Origin: an uncultured Fluviicola sp.
GTDB lineage: Bacteria > Bacteroidota > Bacteroidia > Flavobacteriales_D > Crocinitomicaceae
Reading direction: 5' to 3'
Assembly: GCF_902168135.1 (NCBI RefSeq)
Contig: NZ_CABHOL010000017.1
Location: 186,001 to 250,000 of the forward strand
Length of the DNA: 64,000 bases
Positions 32,175 to 39,939 of this stretch are shown one piece after another. The notes under the pieces were generated by a model. The model saw only the letters and a list, made by a program, of their open reading frames with translations. It made no database searches and was not told the origin of the DNA. The position numbers and the translations under genes were made by a program. How positions within the stretch are numbered: the first letter of the stretch is position 1; each line of letters begins with the position of its first letter.

Positions 32175-32981
32175 TCAAGAATTAAGTACGGTCGAAGCAT
32201 TGTATCCGAAGTAATTTTTAAAAGCATTCGAAAAATGGGAGAAGTTTTCAAATCCAACGTGCAGGTAAACATCGGAAGGTCTGAGTTTGGTTGTCTGAAG
32301 TAACTTTTTTGCTTCGGTCAAACGTTGCTGTTTCAACCATTTTTCAGGAGTTTCATTGAATATTTTGGAGAAATCTCGTTTGAAAGTTGATATACTTCTG
32401 CCCGATAGACGGGCAAATTCGGTCATCGGGATATTGAACAAATAGTTTTTGCGCATAAATGCTTCCAGGTCAATTTTAAAAGGTTCACTGAAATCGAAGA
32501 GGAATCCGTAGAATGATTGATCTAACCGGAGTAACAACTCAACTGCTTCTTCTGTTTTCAGGGCAGCCATTTTGGAAGTAAAAAAGTCCGGATTGTCAAA
32601 ATATGGAAGAAGCGACTGAAAAAAGCCCTTTATGAATGATTCATCCGGGATTTCGTAGAGAGAATTACCCATAAAACGTTCCTGAACAGGAATATTATTC
32701 TGTAGAGCGAATTGCTGTAAAAAGGCTTCTGTCAGGAAAATGGTAAACGATTTAAACGCCCGGCCGTCTAATGCCGGATGTTTCCGCGTTTTTAACAAGG
32801 TGTTTTTGCGCATGATGCCCATTTTGCCAGCTTCGAAGAAACGCGATCCTTCGGGGGTAAAGATTTCCATTGTTCCGGATATCACGATGCTCAATGCATG
32901 GTGCATAACCAATTGTTCGGTGCCGAAATGCTGTTCATGAACACAAGAGAACAGCATATTTTCCTGTAGTTGATCTGGCAT
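32175..32981 (-). CDS. AraC-family transcriptional regulator
   Basis: 268 residues. The N-terminal about 150 residues form a cupin-like sensor region (VMHHALSIVISGTMEIFTPE). The C-terminal about 100 residues carry two helix-turn-helix motifs (GRSISTFKRDFSKIF; LHVGFENFSHFSNAFKNYFG), typical AraC/XylS. Its start codon overlaps the stop codon of the upstream SDR gene (TAATG on the minus strand), so the two are translationally coupled, and it may control that enzyme. The ligand is unknown. Confidence 0.92.
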   Translation of the reverse strand: MPDQLQENMLFSCVHEQHFGTEQLVMHHALSIVISGTMEIFTPEGSRFFEAGKMGIMRKNTLLKTRKHPALDGRAFKSFTIFLTEAFLQQFALQNNIPVQERFMGNSLYEIPDESFIKGFFQSLLPYFDNPDFFTSKMAALKTEEAVELLLRLDQSFYGFLFDFSEPFKIDLEAFMRKNYLFNIPMTEFARLSGRSISTFKRDFSKIFNETPEKWLKQQRLTEAKKLLQTTKLRPSDVYLHVGFENFSHFSNAFKNYFGYNASTVLNS

Positions 32982-33796
32982 TATTTGGGTAATTGACTCA
33001 ATAATACTTTATCCATCGTTCTGTCTCCGAACCATTTTCGGAAGAATAAGGCCGGTTTTGCCATATATCCGCCTACATAACGCGTTTTTGGTCTTTTAGC
33101 TGAAATAGCTTTCGAAACCAAACGGGAAATAACTTCCGGTTCAGCATTTTTGGCAATTGTTTTCTCAAATGCTTTCCTGAATTTGTCAGCCATGTCTTTG
33201 TAAGCAGTGTTCGCCGTTGTTTTGATCAGATTATCGTAAGCAATAGTTGCCCATTCTGATTTAACACCTCCGGGCTCAATAACCACCACATCAATTCCGA
33301 ATGGGGCAACTTCCAGTCGCAGACTATCGCTCATTCCTTCTACAGCGAACTTACTGGCATGGTACCAGGCTCCGAAAGGCGTTGCTATTTTCCCTCCGAT
33401 TGATGAAATGTTGATGATGGTTCCGCTTCTTTGTTTGCGCATTCCCGGAAGGACCAGTTGCGTCATACGGGCAAGACCGAATACATTCACATCCAGTTGT
33501 CTTTTGGCTTCTTCCATGGGAACTTCTTCAATTGTTCCATAAGAACCGTAACCGGCATTATTTACCAGTACGTCGATCCGGCCTTCTTTTTCAAGAATGG
33601 TTTGTACGCAAGACTTCATGGATTCATCATTCGTTACATCCAATACAATGGTGTGAATACCTTGTTTGCTCAGATCATTCAATAGGTCCGTTCTTCTTGC
33701 TGCACCGTAGACAATGTGTCCTTCTTTTGCCAAATCCTGAGCAAATACCTTCCCCATACCTGAAGAAGCACCTGTAATTAAAATTACTTTTTTCAT
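32981..33796 (-). CDS. Short-chain dehydrogenase/reductase
   Basis: NAD(P)-dependent oxidoreductase, 271 residues from the ATG at 33796 (MKKVILITGASSGMGKVFA); the frame extends upstream to 33853 but the Rossmann motif then would begin unusually late. Motifs: TGASSGMG, NNAGYGSYG, and the catalytic Ser then YHASKFAVEG (Y-x-x-x-K). The C-terminal VIEPGGVKSEW is common in 'classical' oxidoreductases of the YusZ/retinol type. It is the first gene of a two-gene unit with the AraC regulator. Substrate not determinable. Confidence 0.92.
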   Translation of the reverse strand: MKKVILITGASSGMGKVFAQDLAKEGHIVYGAARRTDLLNDLSKQGIHTIVLDVTNDESMKSCVQTILEKEGRIDVLVNNAGYGSYGTIEEVPMEEAKRQLDVNVFGLARMTQLVLPGMRKQRSGTIINISSIGGKIATPFGAWYHASKFAVEGMSDSLRLEVAPFGIDVVVIEPGGVKSEWATIAYDNLIKTTANTAYKDMADKFRKAFEKTIAKNAEPEVISRLVSKAISAKRPKTRYVGGYMAKPALFFRKWFGDRTMDKVLLSQLPK

Positions 33797-33895
33797 ACTG
33801 TTGAATTTTATAGGACAAAGATGAGGTGAAATAAAGCATCTGATTTTGCTCACAAGCTCAAATTAGTTTGCTCAGCGGACCATGAGTCGTTAGGG

Positions 33896-34192
33896 CTATC
33901 CCAGGTACTGTTTATCAAGCTGATCCTTCAGTTCCGGATGTTTTCTTAAATAGGCTGCGACAAAAGGGCAATAGACCATGATTTTCTTGTTAATCTTTTT
34001 GGCATATTCAAAAGCGTATTCTGCAAGCGCACTGGCGATTCCCTTTCCTGCAAGAGAATCCGGGATATTGGTATGCATAAATGCAATGTCTTTTTTATAG
34101 AATTTGTAAGTAAGCGTTGCCAGCTCATCTCCAGCCCGGTATTCAAATTGCTGCTGTTCTTCGTTGTTGATTATTTCCGGTTTATCAGACAT
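33896..34192 (-). CDS. Small GNAT-like N-acetyltransferase (NATD1/YjdJ type)
   Basis: 98 residues with the minimal acetyltransferase fold: GDELATLTYKFYKKDIAFMH, the acetyl-CoA loop TNIPDSLAGKGIASALAEYA (Q/R-x-x-G-x-G/A-like) and KIMVYCPFVAAYLRKHPEL near the end. The family is common in bacteria; the substrate is unknown. It is transcribed with the minus-strand genes around it, but gaps of about 70-100 bases on either side leave operon membership open. Confidence 0.85.
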   Translation of the reverse strand: MSDKPEIINNEEQQQFEYRAGDELATLTYKFYKKDIAFMHTNIPDSLAGKGIASALAEYAFEYAKKINKKIMVYCPFVAAYLRKHPELKDQLDKQYLG

Positions 34193-34264
34193 GAGTCATT
34201 TATTGAATTGAAAATAGTAGGTACGAAATGCATTGCGTACCTACCTATTATTTTTTAAGGAAAA

Positions 34265-34699
34265 TCATTGTTGGTTTTCGTTGAAACTCATCATCCAGTT
34301 GATCCCGAATTTGTCCTGCCACATCCCGAAATAATCTCCCCAAAACGTTGTGTCCATAGGCATTGTCACATTTCCTCCGGCGGAAAGTCCCAGGAACAGA
34401 CGATCTGCTTCTTCTTTGCTGGAAGCGGTAATGGAAATGGAGAAATTGTTTCCCTGTTTGAAACTGGAAGCCCATTCGCCTCCTGTATCACTTCCCATCA
34501 AGATGGTTTCTTTACTGATAGGTAAGGATACGTGCATGATTTTTTCTCCCATTGCGGGGTCCATCTTGTTTGCATCCTCCTGGGGCATATCCTTGAATCG
34601 CCCTAAGTAAGGGAACTCTCCGCCAAAAACCGATTTGTAAAACAGGAATGCTTCTTCGCAGTTTCCATTAAATGTTAAGTACGCGTTTACTGTTGCCAT
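34265..34699 (-). CDS. PhnB-like VOC-superfamily protein
   Basis: 144 residues, beginning MATVNAYLTFNGNCEEAFLF and YKSVFGGEF, then HVSLPISKETILMGSD and GWGDYFG-like WGDYFGMWQDKFGINWM. This is the pattern of the '3-demethylubiquinone 3-methyltransferase-like' glyoxalase/bleomycin-resistance fold. Real activity is unknown. Such genes often lie beside SRPBCC/AHSA1 genes, as here (19 bases downstream of one). Confidence 0.88.
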   Translation of the reverse strand: MATVNAYLTFNGNCEEAFLFYKSVFGGEFPYLGRFKDMPQEDANKMDPAMGEKIMHVSLPISKETILMGSDTGGEWASSFKQGNNFSISITASSKEEADRLFLGLSAGGNVTMPMDTTFWGDYFGMWQDKFGINWMMSFNENQQ

Positions 34700-34718
34700 A
34701 AGTTTATTTTTAATTAAT

Positions 34719-35594
34719 TTATTTTTCGCTTAATTCTTTCACTTTCTCCAATGCCATCGGGAACCGTTTTTTCATGAATTCGATATGTTCGTCTGTAATG
34801 TCAACTTCTATTTCGAGTTCTGTTGTATTCTCATTGATCTCGATCAGACGGTAGACCTCAAAACACCCCGTCCAGCGAGTGGTTTTTTCGTCCAGCTCCT
34901 GTTCCTTGCATCCTTTCATACCTCCGATATGTTTGAAAACTACCAGAGCATTTTCTTTGAAGAACATCACATCGCTGTACATTCCGCTTCCGTCGGGCAT
35001 CAGGAAATGGACACGTGAATTTGGTTTTAGATCCCCATGATAATAAGAGCCCTCTCCGAAAGGGGTGGTCCAGATCTTATAATTTTCTTTGTTCCAAAGT
35101 GCTTCCCAGACCTTTTCTTTTGTTGCATTGATATTGATCGAGAAATGCAGCTTTTCGATCAGGTAAAGATAGTTTCGAAGTGATCTTTTGATGATTGCAT
35201 CCCATCCCTGCTGGTATTTTTCGGGAGAAAAACCCTCGCCTGCATCAGCAAAGGATTCAATTCCTTCATGAGTTAAAGTCAGTCTGGAATGATGATCATC
35301 CACCGGCTCAACGAGCCATGTAACCACCGAAGATCCTTCGGATTGTTCCGGATGTTCCCAGGAATGAACAAATTTTTTACCGGGTTCAAGTTCCAGTACC
35401 TTACAATGATGCAGGTATTTGCGAGCCTCGGATTCGTAAAAATCAAAGATTCCGCCAACTGTTGTGGTAAAGTGGGGTATGTGAAAATACCATTTTTTGA
35501 AATGTGAAGGATTTGTAATGGCGTCCCATAAATCACGGGCGGGAACATCAAATTGCATGCTTGTTTCTACTTTCTTGTTCTTCATACTCTCCAT
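34719..35594 (-). CDS. Tandem SRPBCC (AHSA1-like) domain protein
   Basis: About 291 residues from the ATG at 35594 (MESMKNKKVETSMQFDVP); another ATG three codons later is equally good. The frame continues to 35642, but that stretch lies in an intergenic repeat and is probably not translated. Two START/Bet v1-like modules: residues 10-150 (FDVPARDLWDAITNPSHFKK) and 152-290 (INATKEKVWEALWNKENYKIW). Such proteins bind hydrophobic ligands or Hsp90 partners; the role here is unknown. It is followed after 19 bases by the PhnB-like gene, likely one operon. Confidence 0.85.
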   Translation of the reverse strand: MESMKNKKVETSMQFDVPARDLWDAITNPSHFKKWYFHIPHFTTTVGGIFDFYESEARKYLHHCKVLELEPGKKFVHSWEHPEQSEGSSVVTWLVEPVDDHHSRLTLTHEGIESFADAGEGFSPEKYQQGWDAIIKRSLRNYLYLIEKLHFSININATKEKVWEALWNKENYKIWTTPFGEGSYYHGDLKPNSRVHFLMPDGSGMYSDVMFFKENALVVFKHIGGMKGCKEQELDEKTTRWTGCFEVYRLIEINENTTELEIEVDITDEHIEFMKKRFPMALEKVKELSEK

Positions 35595-35612
35595 AACCCT
35601 TTTTTTTATTTT

Positions 35613-35661
35613 GTTCAAATGTTTAAAGGTTGAAAAGTTCAAATTTGAACCTTTTGAACTT
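35613..35661. repeat. GTTCAA/TTGAAC-rich intergenic repeat, copy 2
   Basis: Contains the perfect palindrome GTTCAAATTTGAAC flanked by further GTTCAA/TTGAAC units; it is similar to 25957-26000. It sits between the SRPBCC start and the asnB end and could also act as a terminator for the minus strand. Confidence 0.45.
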
Positions 35662-35664
35662 TTT

Positions 35665-37563
35665 CTATTTCCCCCATCTTTCGTACCACATGAGATAAGA
35701 AAGCAGGTACCATACTTTTACTCCAAATTCCTTTCTGCCGGCTAAAAAACTCAATTTTAACCGTTCGATTTCCTTCCAGTTAAAGATCCCTGTTTCCCGC
35801 ACTTTTTCTTCCGATATATAGGTTTCCATCAAATCGCGTAATTCATGCTTTAACCAGGATTCAATCGGAATGGCAAATCCCATTTTGGGTCTGTCCATGA
35901 CGGATTTGGGGATGTATTCATGTACGATTTCTTTCAGAAGCCATTTTTTGGACCCATCCCGGAATTTCAGATCATCGGGCAATTGTGCTACGTATTCGAT
36001 AAGCCGGTGATCCAAAAGAGGTTCACGACTTTCCAAGCTTACAGACATGGAAGCACGATCGACCTTCTGAAGGATGTCATCCAGTAAGTATGTTTGATAA
36101 TCCATTGCCTGGGCAAAAGCCAGGGAACTGTAGTTTTTCAATTCTTTACTGTCGAAATAAGTACTTAGCTTTTCGAACCTTTGTGTACATATTTGATTGA
36201 TCTGCTCCTCGGTAAACAACTGGCTGACACTAAGCATGATGTTCTGATCGCTGGTATTACGCAGAATCGATTTGGTCTTTTCATAACGCTGCGCAAAATT
36301 GTATTTGTTTTTTAGCACAGGAATGGAATCCGCTGAAACCAAATCCATCACTCCTGCCACGCTTTTTCGAGCAAATCCGGGAATGCGGTTCAGTTTTTCG
36401 CCATATTTAAGGATCATCTCGTAGCGGTTGTACCCCGCAAAAACTTCGTCTCCGCCATCCGCACTTAAGGCTACAGTGACATGTTGTTTGGCAATTTTTG
36501 AAACCAAAGTAGTCGGAATTGCACTGGAATCCGCAAATGGTTCGTCATAGAAATAAGGAAGTTCAGCAATCTGGTCGATTGCCTCCTGTGCTGTACATTC
36601 CGTCTCTGTATGATTTGTTTGCAATTTTTCAGCAATTTCCCTGGCATATGGTGCTTCGTTCAAGCCTATATCCGGAACTGAAATTGTAAAAGTGCGTAAA
36701 GGTTCTGTTCTGTCTTTTTGCAGTAAGGCCGTAACGCAGGTACTGTCATATCCGCCGCTTAGAAAAACACCCACCGGAACATCTGAAACCATGCGGTATT
36801 CACAGGCAGATATTAATAGTTGTTCAGTTTCCTTTTTTGCCTCTTCCGGTGAAACAGCCAATTTTGGTTTGTTGTAATAATCATAAACATTCCAATATTG
36901 GACCGGACTGAATTTAAAATCTTTCAAGGAGGTGGAAACATAATGTCCTGGCTGCAACTTGGAACAATGCTCAAAAATACAATGAGGTGTAGGGACACTT
37001 CCATATTGAAGGTAAGCCTGTACGGCCTGCGGATTGATCTTTTTCTCAAAGTCAGGATGCTTGTGAAAAGCTTTCAATTCAGAAGCAAACAGGAACAGCC
37101 CGTTCTTATTGTAAATGAACAATGGTTTTACTCCGGCCCTGTCTCTGGCAATAAAGACGGATTCTTTTTTGGAGTCGAAAATCACAAACGAGAACATTCC
37201 GATGAAACGGTCGAGGCATTTTTCCTTCCATTCACCGTAAGCATGCAGGATCATTTCCGTATCTGACTCAGCGAGGAAAGAATGTCCCAGTTTTTCCAAT
37301 TCACTTTTAATCTCTGAAAAGTTATAGATCTCTCCGTTGAAAACAATAGTAAACTCATTCCAGGTCATGGGTTGTTTCCCCAATTCCGAAAGTTCCAGTA
37401 TGGATAACCGCCTGTGTCCTAAACCAATTTTGTAAGTAGAAGTTCCCTGGATAAATGTTCCGAATCCGTCAGGTCCGCGATGCTCAAGGGCATGTGTCAT
37501 TTCTTCCAGTTCCAGTTCCGAAGAAGCTCCGTTAAAGTCAATAAATCCTGCTATTCCGCACAT
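35665..37563 (-). CDS. asnB: Asparagine synthetase B-type (glutamine-hydrolysing)
   Basis: Makes asparagine from aspartate, glutamine and ATP, or amidates another carboxylate in specialised pathways. 632 residues. The N-terminal class II glutaminase has the nucleophile Cys2 (MCGIAGFIDFNG) and HRGPDGFG. The synthetase domain has the PP-loop FLSGGYDSTCVTAL (about residue 266) and SADGGDEVFAGYNRYE, then LDDILQKVDRASMSVSLESREPLLDHR region. It lies at the edge of the polysaccharide locus, and a second paralogue (51268) lies inside it, so the assignment as the housekeeping enzyme is likely but not proven. Confidence 0.9.
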   Translation of the reverse strand: MCGIAGFIDFNGASSELELEEMTHALEHRGPDGFGTFIQGTSTYKIGLGHRRLSILELSELGKQPMTWNEFTIVFNGEIYNFSEIKSELEKLGHSFLAESDTEMILHAYGEWKEKCLDRFIGMFSFVIFDSKKESVFIARDRAGVKPLFIYNKNGLFLFASELKAFHKHPDFEKKINPQAVQAYLQYGSVPTPHCIFEHCSKLQPGHYVSTSLKDFKFSPVQYWNVYDYYNKPKLAVSPEEAKKETEQLLISACEYRMVSDVPVGVFLSGGYDSTCVTALLQKDRTEPLRTFTISVPDIGLNEAPYAREIAEKLQTNHTETECTAQEAIDQIAELPYFYDEPFADSSAIPTTLVSKIAKQHVTVALSADGGDEVFAGYNRYEMILKYGEKLNRIPGFARKSVAGVMDLVSADSIPVLKNKYNFAQRYEKTKSILRNTSDQNIMLSVSQLFTEEQINQICTQRFEKLSTYFDSKELKNYSSLAFAQAMDYQTYLLDDILQKVDRASMSVSLESREPLLDHRLIEYVAQLPDDLKFRDGSKKWLLKEIVHEYIPKSVMDRPKMGFAIPIESWLKHELRDLMETYISEEKVRETGIFNWKEIERLKLSFLAGRKEFGVKVWYLLSYLMWYERWGK

Positions 37564-37650
37564 TCTTTGATCCTGTTTTTATCCGTGTTTTTACGGAACT
37601 AGTAAAGATATGGAAAATCCTGTAGGGGTGAAAAAAAATATCAGAGGTAC

Positions 37651-37673
37651 CTTCGACTCCGCTCAGTCACCTT
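37651..37673 (+). repeat. Left inverted repeat of the GIY-YIG unit
   Basis: Begins CTTCGACTCCGCTCAG, then TCACCTT. It lies inside a larger imperfect stem formed by 37636-37648 and 37669-37682. Confidence 0.7.
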
Positions 37674-37743
37674 CTGATATTTCTTTCAACAAGTTTGATT
37701 TCTAGCCTGAAATTTTTTATCTTAAATTAATTGAATAGTAAAT

Positions 37744-38064
37744 ATGGTTTGTTACATGTATATTTTACGTTGTTCCGATGAAAGTTATTATACTGGATGC
37801 ACAAAAGATTTAAATCGAAGATTATTCCAGCATCAAAATGGAGAAGGATCAAACCACACGAAAAAGTATGGACCTGTAGAATTGATCTATTATGAAGAGT
37901 TTGATAGGATAGATTATGCATTTAATCGTGAAAAACAAATTCAAGGATGGAGCAGGAGGAAAAAAGAGGCATTAATAGCTGGTAGAAGGTCCGATTTAAA
38001 AAAGTTTTCAGAATGTCAGAATTCAAGTCATTGTAATTTTCAAAGAGTAACAAAAGGTGGCTGA
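37744..38064 (+). CDS. GIY-YIG nuclease family protein
   Basis: 106 residues. Single GIY-YIG endonuclease domain: YMYILRCSDESYYTGCT (YIL and YTG forming the GIY-YIG strands), RRLFQHQNG, and the conserved NREKQIQGWSRRKKEALIAG with the catalytic Glu in REKQI. Members of this small family (like YhbQ/UPF0213 relatives) are standalone nucleases of uncertain role. The TGA stop (38062-38064) lies inside the right inverted repeat, and the last residues (TKGG) are encoded by it. The C-terminal tail after about residue 88 looks unconserved. Divergent from asnB, with a 180-base gap. Confidence 0.88.
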   Translation: MVCYMYILRCSDESYYTGCTKDLNRRLFQHQNGEGSNHTKKYGPVELIYYEEFDRIDYAFNREKQIQGWSRRKKEALIAGRRSDLKKFSECQNSSHCNFQRVTKGG

Positions 38065-38076
38065 GCGGAGTCGAAG
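38054..38076 (-). repeat. Right inverted repeat of the GIY-YIG unit
   Basis: On the minus strand begins CTTCGACTCCGCTCAG, then CCACCTT: one mismatch to the left copy over 23 bases. It overlaps the 3' end and stop codon of the GIY-YIG gene. Confidence 0.7.
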
Positions 38077-38176
38077 CCCCGTTGTTAACAACTCTTTTCA
38101 TAAATCAGTGAAGCCTTGCTGGGATTGAATTACAGAAACCCTTAACTTTAAAGAATCATTTTAAACCCTTCAAATA

Positions 38177-38347
38177 ATGGAAAACAAACAGAAATTACAA
38201 GAAGAAATTGCAGTGCTTGAAGCACAGTTGACGGGTGACATGTTTACAGATATGGATATCAAGGATAAAATCCACAATCTGAAAATGCAGGTAGAAGGTG
38301 TTCGTCCGATGGACAGCTACATCGAATGCGTTGGTTGCGGTTCTTAA
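38177..38347 (+). CDS. Small protein (56 aa) with C-terminal C-x-x-C motif
   Basis: ATG at 38177, TAA at 38345-38347. The sequence is a charged helix (MENKQKLQEEIAVLEAQLTG), then DMFTDMDIKDKIHNLKMQV and the end SYIECVGCGS. The predicted coiled-coil/helical hairpin followed by E-C-V-G-C-G-S at the very C-terminus looks like a conserved feature; I recall similar short proteins in Flavobacteriia, but cannot confirm. A strong terminator follows, which supports a real gene. Possible roles: metal or cofactor binding, a redox or modified peptide; none is shown. No radical SAM or maturation gene is adjacent. Confidence 0.75.
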   Translation: MENKQKLQEEIAVLEAQLTGDMFTDMDIKDKIHNLKMQVEGVRPMDSYIECVGCGS

Positions 38348-38368
38348 GAAAGAATTCAAGTCAAAACC

Positions 38369-38413
38369 AAAAAGGTGCCTGATTCCTCGTTTGATGGAAA
38401 GGCGCCTTTTTTG
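38369..38413 (+). terminator. Terminator after the C-x-x-C mini-protein gene
   Basis: AAAAAGGTGCC (38369-38379) pairs with GGCGCCTTTTT (38401-38411) with one G-T wobble; T residues follow. Confidence 0.8.
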
Positions 38414-38461
38414 TTGGCCGTTTTTGTGATAATTAAATTTAGGAATAGCGCCTGAAAACTA

Positions 38462-39601
38462 TCAGCTAAGCAGTTTTAGATAGTGCTCTTTCCAAACATC
38501 CGAACTCCATTGTTCTTTGATCGATTTGACGGCATTTTTCCCCAATTCTTTTCGCATGAATCCATTTTCCAGGAGCAAGCGCAAAGCATTTTCCCACTCT
38601 TCCGTGGTTTCCGCTACAAGACCATTGGTTCCGTGTTGAATGATTTTAGTATTTACTCCAACCGGTGAAACAATTGCCGCCATTCCAAGCGCCATGTATT
38701 GAAGTGCCTTAAATCCGCATTTCCCTTCCGACCAAGCATCCAGTACAAGCGGCATTACTCCTATGTGTATTTCAGCAAGGTCATTAATTTCTGTTTCTTC
38801 TCTCCAATCCATATAAACCAGGGATTTTAAATCATAGTTCGGTTTTTTATTGGAGATCACTTTAAACTTAAAATCAAATTCACGTTCCAGTTTTCGCAAA
38901 ACAGGAACGATGAAATCCAGGTAATGCATGGTAGAATGTGTTCCTGTCCACCCGATTACCACCGGGAAGCTGTTCTGGTTTACAAGCTGTGTATGCTGGT
39001 TCTGAGTGTCAATAGTAGTTGGGATAACCGCTGCTTGTGAATTGAATCTGCCGGCATAATTAGCCAGGAATTCGTTTCCCGCACTTACTTTGGAAGCCCA
39101 TTTGATGAGGTAAGGTACTTTCCAATAGCATTTGAGCTTTTGAAAACGGGCATTTGCAGCGCTGTAATTGGGAATCCAGATCGCATCGTCGAAATCATAA
39201 ACGTATTTCCGGCGCATAACTTTTACAAGAATCCATTCGAATACGGGCGGCCCCAGGTGAGCCATTTCGCGGTGCATAAAAATGTGTTTTGCTCCGATCA
39301 AGCGAAATAGAAGAACCCATCGACGAATAAAGTTATAGTTTAAATCCAGGAACTTTTGAATGAAAAGGCCTTTTTTATACAATCTTTTCCAGCTTTTTAG
39401 GGTGTGAAACGAATGATAATGAATTTCAAAACCATTTTCCTCCAGAAAATCCAGGTATTGCTCAAACCGAAAGCGTTGAGAAGGGGCTTCACCTTTTGGG
39501 TATGGAGCAATAATATGAAGTTTGTTCAATTTCACCAGGGCAAAAATGCTTTTTTTTCTAACACTAAATGAATTAAATGATGTGAAATCTTTAAAAAGCA
39601 T
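38462..39601 (-). CDS. Glycosyltransferase (GT4-like, GT-B fold)
   Basis: 379 residues if the ATG at 39601 is used. The first about 25 residues look unlike a glycosyltransferase start, and the domain proper begins at KLHIIAPYPKGEAPSQRFRF, so a TTG or GTG at about 39526-39532 may be the true start. The C-terminal half has the GT-B nucleotide-sugar region (WTGTHSTMHYLDFIVP; EGKCGFKALQYMALGMAAIV, with the conserved Glu-rich segment before it). It probably adds a sugar to a surface polysaccharide; donor and acceptor are unknown. It is separated from the rest of the locus by a plus-strand lipoprotein gene. Confidence 0.85.
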   Translation of the reverse strand: MLFKDFTSFNSFSVRKKSIFALVKLNKLHIIAPYPKGEAPSQRFRFEQYLDFLEENGFEIHYHSFHTLKSWKRLYKKGLFIQKFLDLNYNFIRRWVLLFRLIGAKHIFMHREMAHLGPPVFEWILVKVMRRKYVYDFDDAIWIPNYSAANARFQKLKCYWKVPYLIKWASKVSAGNEFLANYAGRFNSQAAVIPTTIDTQNQHTQLVNQNSFPVVIGWTGTHSTMHYLDFIVPVLRKLEREFDFKFKVISNKKPNYDLKSLVYMDWREETEINDLAEIHIGVMPLVLDAWSEGKCGFKALQYMALGMAAIVSPVGVNTKIIQHGTNGLVAETTEEWENALRLLLENGFMRKELGKNAVKSIKEQWSSDVWKEHYLKLLS

Positions 39602-39610
39602 CTAATTTAT

Positions 39611-39640
39611 TTGCCGGGTAGAAAAATTACATTAGTTTTG
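39611..39640 (+). promoter_or_regulatory. Promoter of the 63-residue lipoprotein gene
   Basis: TTG at 39611-39613, a 19-base spacer and TAGTTTTG at 39633-39640. This is a full match to the Bacteroidota consensus, 33 bases before the ATG at 39674. Confidence 0.7.
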
Positions 39641-39673
39641 TCGCACTTAAACATTTAAATAAAGTTTTGACTT

Positions 39674-39865
39674 ATGAAAAAATTGTTCGTTTACGGATGT
39701 GTTGCGGTATTAGGTGCTGCAGCTTTGGCTTCTTGCAAAAAAGATTATGTTTGTAAATTTGGTGACGGTTACCCAGATGTAACTTACAGCAAATTGAACA
39801 AAACTGAAGCTACTGCAGCTGAGTCAACATGTAAATTGGGTGGTGGAACTTGGAGCAAAAAATAA
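39674..39865 (+). CDS. Small predicted lipoprotein (63 aa)
   Basis: MKKLFVYGCVAVLGAAALASC is a lipoprotein signal (lipobox ALASC, Cys at residue 21). The mature part KKDYVCKFGDGYPDVTYSKL ... STCKLGGGTWSKK has two further Cys. It has a consensus promoter and a terminator, so it is a well-formed single-gene unit. Function unknown. It resembles the 58-residue lipoprotein at 28792 in size, signal and Cys content, but sequence identity is not obvious. Confidence 0.75.
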   Translation: MKKLFVYGCVAVLGAAALASCKKDYVCKFGDGYPDVTYSKLNKTEATAAESTCKLGGGTWSKK

Positions 39866-39892
39866 TTTTGTCAACCAACACCTTAAAAACAT

Positions 39893-39919
39893 TAAGCCTC
39901 GAGTTTCGGGGCTTTTTTT
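39893..39919. terminator. Bidirectional terminator between the lipoprotein gene and the converging glycosyltransferase gene
   Basis: AAGCCTCG (39893-39900), loop AGTTT, CGGGGCTT (39906-39913), then T residues on the plus strand. On the minus strand a T-rich run (TTAATGTTTTT) also follows, so it could serve both genes. Confidence 0.7.
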
Positions 39920-39939
39920 ATGCTTCATTTTTTAAAAAA

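Larger units (their letters stand above)
37651..38076. mobile_element. GIY-YIG gene framed by inverted 23-base repeats (candidate mobile or repeat-associated unit)
   Basis: The left repeat (37651-37673) and the right repeat (38054-38076, inverted) share CTTCGACTCCGCTCAG, one T/C difference, then CACCTT. Each copy sits in its own longer hairpin context (for example AAATATCAGA.. / ..TCTGATATTT around the left copy, 37636-37682; AAAGAGT/ACTCTTT around the right). The unit is 426 bases and contains only the nuclease gene. Similar CTTCGACTCCGCTCAG repeats are scattered in many bacterial genomes in my recollection. Confidence 0.55.
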
